This document shows, piece by piece, positions 7,173 through 12,465 of a DNA stretch of 12,465 bases. The notes under the pieces were generated by a model. The model did no database searches. It was not told the origin of the DNA and worked only from the letters and a program-made list of their open reading frames with translations. Source of the DNA: JBCBST01 sp039819115 (GTDB lineage Bacteria; Bacteroidota; Rhodothermia; Balneolales; Balneolaceae); assembly GCA_039819115.1 (NCBI GenBank), contig JBCBST010000099.1, forward strand, positions 1 through 12,465, given 5' to 3'. Each line of letters begins with the position of its first letter. Position 1 is the first letter of the stretch. A program made the translations under genes and the position numbers.

Positions 7173-7454
7173 ATGAACATTGTGCATAAAGAGCTAAACA
7201 GCAAAGGCTTCTTCATCGCCCAGGAAAACGGAGAAACCGTTGGTGAGATGACGTACTCAAAAGCCGGCGATACTAAAATTATCATCGACCATACTGATAT
7301 TTCCGATCAGAAACGCGGAAGCGGACTCGGTAAAGACCTGGTCTTTGCAGCCGTGGAATATGCCCGGGAAAAAAATATCAAAATCTTACCTTTATGCCCG
7401 TTTGCCGCTTCCGTGTTTAATAAGCATAAGGAAATCAGAGACGTAGTTGTTTAA
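7173..7454 (+). CDS. Short GNAT / NATD1-like N-acetyltransferase
   Basis: This 93-residue protein is of the GCN5-related truncated acetyltransferase type (NATD1/COG2388-like). It retains the acetyl-CoA-binding core: a beta strand followed by HTDISDQKRGSGLGKDLV (R-G-x-G-x-G/A-like pyrophosphate loop), the helix AAVEYAREKN, and the characteristic LPLCPFAASVFNKH with a Cys in the PLCPF motif. The substrate is unknown, and family members are too small to carry a full GNAT fold. It begins 5 bases after the menB stop with no clear SD, so it probably rides on the men operon transcript. A role in menaquinone synthesis is not implied by its sequence. Its stop faces the convergent Arg-rich gene only 10 bases away. 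Confidence 0.85.
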   Translation: MNIVHKELNSKGFFIAQENGETVGEMTYSKAGDTKIIIDHTDISDQKRGSGLGKDLVFAAVEYAREKNIKILPLCPFAASVFNKHKEIRDVVV

Positions 7455-7464
7455 CTGAGCGATC

Positions 7465-8034
7465 TTATCTGCGCCTTGACGATGGGTTTTCCAGTGCAAA
7501 CTTATCTTCAAGAGTAAACAAGAACTCGTCCATAAGCTCTACCGTAGTCAACGATCGAAATCGTCGATCCCGATGTCTACCCGTTTGCCCGGATTGGATA
7601 TTGAAAAGAATAATGCGCTGATCATCTAGTATTCCGCGGTACCTGTTTCTGAGCGTACGTACCGAAAAGGCCCGGTCATCTCTTTTTGAGAAGCGGTTTC
7701 GATCTAATCCAAAGCTTCTCCAATCGTTTCTGGACATGGTGGCAAGCTGGCGATTAAGCTGTATTAACCGGCGTTCTGTATCTCTCATTTCCCTTCTGAA
7801 ATCTCTCACAATCTCGCCTCTCAACCGGTTGGCCCGGCTTCTGTTTTGTTCAACCATGGCGTAACTGTACTGTTCAACTTTGAAAGACATAGCCTTGATA
7901 TGGGCATATTCCTTCGACGAGATTTGTACCGACCGATCTCTGGTTGGAGTTGGCCTTTGCCGGGCCATAGCAGTATCTACAGTGAGTACTGTTCCTAAAA
8001 CTGTAACCGTAAGTAAGACGAACATCCTGATCAT
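7465..8034 (-). CDS. Arginine-rich secreted/periplasmic protein, function unknown
   Basis: I do not recognise this gene. It encodes 189 residues with a clear N-terminal signal peptide: MIRMF, a hydrophobic run to about residue 19, and a likely cut after Ala24 in T-A-M-A. The mature part is very basic and polar: about 34 Arg against about 5 Lys, with no Cys. It looks mostly helical, with charged stretches such as RDFRREMRDTERRLIQLNRQ and a more acidic ELMDEFLFTLEDKF segment before a terminal SSRRR. A GTG one codon earlier (8037) is possible. The ATG at 8034 is preferred because AAGGAGG lies 4 bases before it but only 1 base before the GTG. It is transcribed divergently from the ECF sigma operon, so it could be a target of that sigma factor or part of the same envelope response. 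A Spy/CpxP-like chaperone-type role is conceivable, but no defining motif is seen. Confidence 0.75.
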   Translation of the reverse strand: MIRMFVLLTVTVLGTVLTVDTAMARQRPTPTRDRSVQISSKEYAHIKAMSFKVEQYSYAMVEQNRSRANRLRGEIVRDFRREMRDTERRLIQLNRQLATMSRNDWRSFGLDRNRFSKRDDRAFSVRTLRNRYRGILDDQRIILFNIQSGQTGRHRDRRFRSLTTVELMDEFLFTLEDKFALENPSSRRR

Positions 8035-8038
8035 CACG

Positions 8039-8045
8039 CCTCCTT
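8039..8045 (-). promoter_or_regulatory. Strong Shine-Dalgarno site of the Arg-rich secreted protein gene
   Basis: The minus strand reads AAGGAGG, followed by CGTG and then ATG at 8034. The spacing favours the ATG at 8034 over the in-frame GTG at 8037 (1 base away) and over the ATG three codons further in (13 bases away). Confidence 0.75.
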
Positions 8046-8102
8046 CATTTTCATAAACGCTTGCACAATTAACGAAGGTTTTGGCTTAGTTTGATTCGCA
8101 TC

Positions 8103-8148
8103 TTTGTGTTACTCACTTTCTTTTTGAGTAGCATGTAACGTTTGTGTT
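8103..8148. repeat. Direct and inverted repeats in the sigma/Arg-rich intergenic region
   Basis: TTTGTGTT occurs twice in direct orientation (8103-8110 and 8141-8148), 38 bases apart start to start. Between the copies, TACTCA (8110-8115) and TGAGTA (8125-8130) form a 6-bp dyad. The second direct repeat falls inside the spacer of the putative ECF promoter. A regulator binding site is possible, but chance is not excluded. Confidence 0.35.
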
Positions 8149-8160
8149 GAAAATACGATC
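8134..8160 (+). promoter_or_regulatory. Putative ECF-type promoter of the sigma factor operon
   Basis: TGTAAC (8134-8139), a 16-base spacer, then CGATC (8156-8160) lies 27 bases before the sigma factor start codon. The -35 resembles the AAC-type element shared by many ECF sigma factors, for example B. subtilis SigX/SigW promoters with TGTAAC or TGAAAC and CGAC or CGTA. ECF factors often transcribe their own operon, so autoregulation is the inference. No experiment supports it. Confidence 0.45.
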
Positions 8161-8187
8161 TAACCACTAAACAAAAATATTTTCCCT

Positions 8188-8706
8188 TTGGCAAGTCGAT
8201 CGGAAGAAACGGCACTTATTGATAACGCCTTAAGCGGTCAGCAACCGGCATTTAAACAATTGTATGAATTGCATGTTGAAGGTCTGTTCAGGTTTCTGAA
8301 TCAGTTTGCTTCTAATCGGGAACAAACCGAAGAGTGGACCCAGCGTGCATTTATCAAAGCGTTTCAAAAACTGGCTTCCTTCAAAAAAGAAGCCCGGTTC
8401 AAAACGTGGTTATTTACTATAGGTATGAACGAAATGCGTACAGATATGAGAAAGAACATCCATTTTGAAAACATTGAGGAAACACCGGAAGCACATGGTA
8501 CCCAGGAGTTCTCTAACGAAGAATGGATGACGGCCAGAAGTCTGATACGCAAGCTGCCGAATGATAAAAAAATGGTTTTTCTACTCTACGAAGTAGAAGG
8601 ATATAGCCATCGCGAAATTGGCGAATTACTCGACATAAAAGAAGCCACATCGCGGGTTATCCTAAACCGAACAAAAGCCGAATTAAGACAAGGATTACAA
8701 GTATGA
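8188..8706 (+). CDS. ECF-type RNA polymerase sigma-70 factor
   Basis: This 172-residue sigma factor has only the two core domains. Sigma region 2 (about residues 14-85) includes 'LYELHVEGLFRFLNQFA', the helix NREQTEEWTQRAFIKAFQKL and the promoter-melting stretch FKTWLFTIGMNEMRTDMR. Sigma region 4 (about 115-168) carries the helix-turn-helix EGYSHREIGELLDIKEATSRVILNR. Region 3 is missing, which is characteristic of the ECF group. The start is TTG at 8188 without an SD; no upstream in-frame ATG exists, and the next ATG would remove most of region 2. The stop overlaps the next gene's ATG (ATGA). The downstream gene encodes a single-pass membrane protein, so this factor is probably held inactive at the inner membrane until an envelope signal arrives. 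Confidence 0.93.
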   Translation: MASRSEETALIDNALSGQQPAFKQLYELHVEGLFRFLNQFASNREQTEEWTQRAFIKAFQKLASFKKEARFKTWLFTIGMNEMRTDMRKNIHFENIEETPEAHGTQEFSNEEWMTARSLIRKLPNDKKMVFLLYEVEGYSHREIGELLDIKEATSRVILNRTKAELRQGLQV

Positions 8707-9209
8707 AGTCTCATCCTTTTTATTCACCATCCGAGAGTCCTACTCCCATTGAGCAAGAGCGAATGTGGAATTCGATTGAAGACCAACTTCCATCGCCCGA
8801 AGCTGCTCCTATTCTTATGCACTGGCGTAGCTTCTGGATTGGAAATGTTGCTGCTGTAGTTCTGATTTTTGCTTTGGTGGGCGTCTATGTGACTACAAAT
8901 CTGCTAACCACCGGCACTGAGCAAGCTAGTGCTTCGGAAGACAGGATGTATGAAACGTTAACCTCTGCAACCGGGCAGCTGAAGACCATCACTCCATTAC
9001 TGCTGAATACGGCCAGTGAACAGGTTAAACCCTCTATTGAATCACGTATTCAGGCCATTGAAGACATCGACCAAATGATCGAAGAAATGAAGAATGATAT
9101 GATGATCAATGGTATAACCCCAGCCAAAGAGTTTAGTCTGAAACGTCTTTATGCTACCAAATTGGACTTCTACAAAGAAATTTTGCTCGATAATGAGGGA
9201 CAATTATGA
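8703..9209 (+). CDS. Predicted single-pass membrane anti-sigma factor, non-ZAS type
   Basis: This 168-residue protein has a short N-terminal cytoplasmic part (1-43, with a helix around EQERMWNSIEDQL), one hydrophobic membrane segment (about 46-68) and a helical extracytoplasmic domain (about 75-168). The extracytoplasmic part includes IESRIQAIEDIDQMIEEMKN and ends with 'LKRLYATKLDFYKEILLDN'. Its position after an ECF sigma gene, with an ATGA overlap and AAGGA 8 bases upstream, makes an anti-sigma role the best inference. It lacks the His-x3-Cys-x2-Cys zinc motif of classic anti-sigma domains and has no cysteine at all, and the cytoplasmic part is shorter than a full ASD. No family name can be given. 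The TGA overlaps the next gene's ATG, so sigma factor, this protein and the solenoid protein form one coupled unit. Confidence 0.75.
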   Translation: MKSHPFYSPSESPTPIEQERMWNSIEDQLPSPEAAPILMHWRSFWIGNVAAVVLIFALVGVYVTTNLLTTGTEQASASEDRMYETLTSATGQLKTITPLLLNTASEQVKPSIESRIQAIEDIDQMIEEMKNDMMINGITPAKEFSLKRLYATKLDFYKEILLDNEGQL

Positions 9210-10567
9210 GCATGAAGATAACCGTTTTCACCCTCTTACTCTTTGGTCTGGTTCTGGCCCGTGATGCTGCAGGCCAATCCGGAACCCGGACGGGCTCATT
9301 CGATATGCAGGGAGTGGATGAACTCACCTTGTTTGTGGATGCAGGTATGAGCATCACGATCACAGGAGGTACAGGTACTAACCTTGAATACACGTACGAA
9401 TTTGACGGCAATAAACTGGCCTATGAACGCTTCTTCGAGAACTTTAACCCCGAATTTTCGCGCTCCGGAGGTTCTGCGGATTTCAACATCGATTTTCCCG
9501 ACAGAAGACAGAAAAACAAAACGATAAAAGTGGAGCGCCACTCCCTTGAACTCTTAATTCCTGCCTCCCTGGCGTTTCGTATTGAGTCAGAATATTCCAC
9601 GATAACCATCAACAATATTGAACGGGGAGTTACCGTCTTGAATCGGAGCGGGAACATCCAGCTTAACAATATTCAGCAAGGGTTGTATGTAGAAAACGAA
9701 TATGGAAACATCACCGTGCGAAATGTGGATGGAGAAACTTCCCTGAATAGTCGTTCCTCTAATATTATAGCCTCCGGGATAACCGGTTTACTGGAGATTG
9801 ATGCGGCATATTGCAGTATCGAAATGGACAATATTGATGGTGAGATTGGTATCAGTAATCAAAGTGGTGTCATCACCCTCCGGGATATCAGAGGTTCGGT
9901 GGATGTGACTTCGGACTACACGACGTTCGATATCGCAAATATTACCGGTAACGTAACGATTGGCACCAAAAGCGGAAAAATAACGGCGGTTAACGCCTTT
10001 AGCTTAGAGGTTTCCGGGATGTATACCTCTGTTAATGCCCGTGATATTGGTGGTGACGTTCGTATTGAGTCTCGATCGGCGGCTATTATACTCGAAAACA
10101 TCGATGGCCGGGTGGGAATTGAAGGTGGATATCTCACCATGGATCTGAAAAGCATCCGTCAAAATGTACTTACCTATACCAAATCGGGAAAAATAAATGC
10201 CCATAACCTTAAGAAAGGGTTTTTATTCGAGGGCTCATACACCACCATCAATCTTGTGGCTTTTGAAGGATCTCACATCGATATCCAAAACCAGTCGGGT
10301 GAAATTGAGATAGAAACGTCTTCTTTGTTTGAAGATATCCAGATAGAAAATACGTTCGGTGGGATTCTGATTGCCTTGGGCAGCACGTTTGAGGGTTTTA
10401 TTGATCTAACCACCATGTATGGGAAAATAACGCACGATCTTCCCCTTCAAAAGGATACGTATTCTGAAGATAACAATACCATCCGGATGGCTGGAGAAGT
10501 AGGGTCAGGTTCTTCCAGAATGGTTATTGAGAACGACCGCGGAAATATTGTGATCCGTCAGTATTAA
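9206..10567 (+). CDS. Secreted DUF4097-type beta-solenoid (adhesin-like/toastrack) protein
   Basis: This 453-residue protein has a signal peptide (hydrophobic 5-18, likely cut after Gly23 in DAAG). An N-terminal region (24-123) follows, with LTLFVDAGMSITITGG at its start. Then comes a long beta-solenoid from Phe124 to about residue 416, built of 16 units of about 18 residues, and a last partial unit, MVIENDRGNIVIRQY, ends the protein. Each unit has the form hydrophobic-x-hydrophobic-x-x-x-[Y or S]-G/T-x-I. Position 7 alternates strictly between Tyr and Ser for 14 units. The pattern fits the DUF4097 ('putative adhesin', toastrack-like) family, which I recall being encoded near sigma/anti-sigma or phage-shock genes. 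There is no membrane anchor or sorting motif, so it is probably periplasmic or surface-associated. GAGG lies 7 bases before the ATG. It overlaps the anti-sigma gene by ATGA, suggesting a sensory or output role in the same envelope pathway. Confidence 0.85.
   Translation: MSMKITVFTLLLFGLVLARDAAGQSGTRTGSFDMQGVDELTLFVDAGMSITITGGTGTNLEYTYEFDGNKLAYERFFENFNPEFSRSGGSADFNIDFPDRRQKNKTIKVERHSLELLIPASLAFRIESEYSTITINNIERGVTVLNRSGNIQLNNIQQGLYVENEYGNITVRNVDGETSLNSRSSNIIASGITGLLEIDAAYCSIEMDNIDGEIGISNQSGVITLRDIRGSVDVTSDYTTFDIANITGNVTIGTKSGKITAVNAFSLEVSGMYTSVNARDIGGDVRIESRSAAIILENIDGRVGIEGGYLTMDLKSIRQNVLTYTKSGKINAHNLKKGFLFEGSYTTINLVAFEGSHIDIQNQSGEIEIETSSLFEDIQIENTFGGILIALGSTFEGFIDLTTMYGKITHDLPLQKDTYSEDNNTIRMAGEVGSGSSRMVIENDRGNIVIRQY
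9575..10453 (+). repeat. Sixteen 18-residue solenoid repeats in coding sequence, arranged as 36-residue Tyr/Ser pairs
   Basis: Units start at residues 124, 142, 160, 178, 196, 214, 232, 250, 267, 285, 303, 321, 339, 358, 378 and 399. Residue 7 of successive units reads Y,S,Y,S,Y,S,Y,S,Y,S,Y,S,Y,S,F,Y. Most units are exactly 18 residues. One is 17 (unit 8), and units 13-15 lengthen to 19, 20 and 21. The DNA copies are diverged, so this is an old protein-level repeat rather than a recent tandem duplication. Confidence 0.85.
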
Positions 10568-10570
10568 GTC

Positions 10571-12157
10571 TCAAAGTTTTTCAAACACAAATATCCCAAA
10601 ACGACGGTCAGGAGTAACCCAGGGTTGAGAAACCTGTTTAAACTGATCGGGACGCTCTAAAAACCAGGTATACATCAGCTGCTTTTCACGGAGATTAGGA
10701 CGATAGGAATAATGGGAGTCCCAGATAATGATACTTCCGGGTTCTGCTTCAGCAACCGTATCTTCGTTTATCCACCCTGCCCCCTCGTCAAATTCTTCTC
10801 GAATCTTTCCCCAGAAATACCACATCATCGTATGTGTGGCCAATATGGGTCGTTCCTCGAAATCCTGCTGCTTTGCCCATGCCGTAAATTCAGCAACTTT
10901 CGTATCCTCTGCCGATCGGGGCAACGGACGTACAACTAACATGGTACTTATCACAATTAAAACACAAGTACCATATAGCCAATGCTTAGCTGAATGTGCG
11001 AAGAAAATGAGGGTCATCGTTAAAAGAACAGTTACAAGAGGGGCATAGTCGGCTTCACCCGGATTCAATTTTATATTGTTATGAGCATAGCTCAAAAACA
11101 GGAATACAAGTAGCGCGAATGGAACAAGGACAAACAAGGCATATCGTTTTTCCGGGAAAGTGCGCTCCTTAATGAGTCGATCGATCCCAATGCTGCCTAA
11201 TACCGCGAATAAAGGAGAAACCACAATCAAATAGCGAAGGTTACCACCCGTTGACGGACCCAAATCCAAAAATTTCGTATTGAATACAATGTGTTCAGCC
11301 AGATAAACCAAAGCGGGTATCACAACAAACCAATGCCATTTCTGCTTCTTTATCACACCTTGAACGGCGTACACTAACAGAAAGGACAAAGCCACTCCGC
11401 CAAAGATCGTTGGAGCCATCCTGAAGTAATGTTCAAAACCTTGCCGGGGCCATTCTTTGGCTGCAGAAGCCGATTTTGACGTAAGCTGATTGAACAGGTA
11501 TAGAGGATCTCCAAAAAATCCCCACCCCGCTATATGTTGAACAAGCGGGAAAGAGGCAAGCAGAAGTACGGGCATCCAGTTTCGTTTGTACAGCAAAAAC
11601 AGACCATACAGAGCAATAATGGGATAGATTTCTTGGCGGATGGTGGCAATGTATGACAATAAAAGCGCGGCTATCCATCGCTTATCTACATAATGTGCAT
11701 ACACCGCAGATACGAGTAACAATGCAGAAATCGGTTCGGAATAGTTACGGAAAGACAACTGCAACCAAAAGGGTTGGAGAGCCAGCAAGGCTATCGCAAT
11801 AGCCGGGATGCGAACCTTAAGCCGCTGAGCTAGTTTATAGGTAATAAAGCAGGTTAGTGCGCTCACCAGGCTATTGACAACCACCAAGGCCATCGGCCCT
11901 AATAACGCAGGTATCACAAACAGGAGTTTGTATCCCGGTTTAGCCCAGTTTCCCATGATAATCTCTGGCTTGAACCAGAATGTTCTCATATTGAGAAAAT
12001 GAGCGGCCTCATCCTGCTGATAGAAGCCATCCGAAAAAAACGAATACACGATATATCCTAACCCGATACATCCACATAACAGTAATGCATGCAGATTAGT
12101 CAACTGGTAAGGAAAAGAATCGGGGATGTGTGCGTCGGATTGCTTTTTTTTACTCAT
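10571..12157 (-). CDS. GT-C-fold integral-membrane glycosyltransferase (ArnT/GT39-like)
   Basis: This polytopic membrane protein of 528 residues probably transfers a sugar from a polyprenyl-phosphate donor to an envelope acceptor at the outer face of the inner membrane. A short basic cytoplasmic start (MSKKKQ) leads to a first membrane segment at about 22-42. The loop YQQDEAAHFLNMR follows, with Asp49-Glu50 at the place where GT-C enzymes have their catalytic acidic motif. About ten further hydrophobic segments are visible, for example around 76-100, 117-135 and 141-157. A soluble C-terminal part of about 120 residues starts near RPLPRSAEDTK. The acceptor and sugar cannot be read from sequence. 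The start overlaps the upstream family 2 glycosyltransferase by 8 bases, and such pairs commonly act in sequence. Its stop lies 3 bases from the convergent solenoid gene. Confidence 0.8.
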   Translation of the reverse strand: MSKKKQSDAHIPDSFPYQLTNLHALLLCGCIGLGYIVYSFFSDGFYQQDEAAHFLNMRTFWFKPEIIMGNWAKPGYKLLFVIPALLGPMALVVVNSLVSALTCFITYKLAQRLKVRIPAIAIALLALQPFWLQLSFRNYSEPISALLLVSAVYAHYVDKRWIAALLLSYIATIRQEIYPIIALYGLFLLYKRNWMPVLLLASFPLVQHIAGWGFFGDPLYLFNQLTSKSASAAKEWPRQGFEHYFRMAPTIFGGVALSFLLVYAVQGVIKKQKWHWFVVIPALVYLAEHIVFNTKFLDLGPSTGGNLRYLIVVSPLFAVLGSIGIDRLIKERTFPEKRYALFVLVPFALLVFLFLSYAHNNIKLNPGEADYAPLVTVLLTMTLIFFAHSAKHWLYGTCVLIVISTMLVVRPLPRSAEDTKVAEFTAWAKQQDFEERPILATHTMMWYFWGKIREEFDEGAGWINEDTVAEAEPGSIIIWDSHYSYRPNLREKQLMYTWFLERPDQFKQVSQPWVTPDRRFGIFVFEKL

Positions 12158-12465
12158 CGCTGTTACCGTCAGAGAAAGAATATACTTGTTTGACTAAATA
12201 CCGGGGCCTGTTACGCACCTCGGCATGAATGCGGGAAATATACGTTCCGATAATACCCAAAAAGAAAATCTGTACGCCTCCTAATAACAACATAACTAAC
12301 AGAGACGAGGCCCATCCCGGAACCGTGGTCTGGAATACAAACCTCGTGAGTAACACCCAGATGATGGCAAAAAATGAACCGATTGAAATCCAAATACCAA
12401 ACTGGGTAGCTATACGCAAGGGCTTATCTGAAAAAGAAGTAATTCCATTTATGGCCAGACGAATC
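12150..12465 (-). CDS. Family 2 glycosyltransferase (GtrB/DPM1-like), C-terminal membrane part, 5' truncated
   Basis: Only the C-terminus (about 105 residues) is in the window. The frame is open to the edge and reads RLAINGITSFSDKPLRIAT, the junction typical of polyprenyl-phosphate sugar synthases (GtrB, ArnC/DPM1-like). The TTG at 12419 is therefore an internal Leu, not a start. Two membrane helices follow, with the diagnostic VPGWASSLLVMLLLGG between them and FFLGIIGTYISRIHAEV after, then RPRYLVKQVYS near the end. The missing N-terminal part should hold the GT-A catalytic domain. The role inferred is to load a sugar on undecaprenyl phosphate in the cytoplasmic leaflet for the overlapping downstream GT-C transferase. 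Confidence 0.88.
   Translation of the reverse strand, partial: IRLAINGITSFSDKPLRIATQFGIWISIGSFFAIIWVLLTRFVFQTTVPGWASSLLVMLLLGGVQIFFLGIIGTYISRIHAEVRNRPRYLVKQVYSFSDGNSDE

Noticed and set aside
7455..7464. Terminator between the acetyltransferase and the Arg-rich gene
   Set aside because: The 10-base gap and its flanks show no GC-rich hairpin followed by a T-run on either strand.
9575..10453. The repeats in the solenoid gene considered as a CRISPR array or DNA satellite
   Set aside because: The periodicity exists only in the protein; the nucleotide copies are diverged and there are no constant repeats separated by unique spacers.
12419..12419. TTG as the start of a small 89-residue membrane protein
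   Set aside because: The frame continues upstream to the window edge with the family-typical ITSFSDKPLRIA junction, so the codon is internal and the gene is a truncated family 2 glycosyltransferase.
1..12465. tRNA, rRNA, insertion sequence, integrase or phage genes
   Set aside because: No cloverleaf, rRNA-like block, transposase motif or terminal inverted repeats were seen by reading; gene order looks chromosomal and uninterrupted.

Overview
The window looks like a gene-dense stretch of a chromosome from the Bacteroidota/Balneolota/Rhodothermota side of bacteria. This rests on DUF4290 and DUF3467 proteins, the menF-menD-menH-menB order, a mixed use of Shine-Dalgarno sites (clear AAGGAG at some genes, none at others) and very short intergenic gaps. 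The taxonomic placement is inference from protein character. No RNA gene, insertion sequence, CRISPR array or prophage gene was seen, and no gene-free stretch reaches 300 bases.

Layout. (1) Bases 3-521 hold the C-terminal half of an LptF/LptG-type lipopolysaccharide export permease, cut by the window start. Abutting it tail to tail is a minus-strand pair (522-1858): a cystathionine beta-synthase-like PLP enzyme followed by a DUF3467 protein. (2) A 141-base divergent intergenic region precedes a small DUF4290 protein (2000-2275). (3) A menaquinone operon runs from 2345 to 7167: isochorismate synthase (menF), SEPHCHC synthase (menD), SHCHC synthase (menH) and DHNA-CoA synthase (menB). All junctions overlap, and a short GNAT/NATD1 acetyltransferase follows 5 bases later. 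menC, menE and menA are not present. A perfect 12-bp AT-rich inverted repeat lies just ahead of menF.

(4) Bases 7465-10567 hold an extracytoplasmic-signalling module. An ECF sigma factor, a single-pass membrane protein placed as its anti-sigma factor, and a secreted DUF4097-type beta-solenoid protein are joined by two ATGA stop/start overlaps. A very arginine-rich secreted protein is encoded divergently. The intergenic region contains a TGTAAC-N16-CGATC element that looks like an ECF-type, possibly autoregulatory, promoter. The solenoid protein has at least 16 coils of about 18 residues, with a strict alternation of Tyr and Ser at coil position 7, that is, a 36-residue two-coil super-repeat. 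This is the most distinctive signal in the window.

(5) On the minus strand at 10571-12465 is a pair of envelope glycosylation genes: the C-terminus of a GtrB/DPM1-like family 2 glycosyltransferase (cut by the window end) overlapping a GT-C-type integral-membrane glycosyltransferase. The first would load a sugar onto a polyprenyl-phosphate carrier and the second would use it outside the inner membrane.
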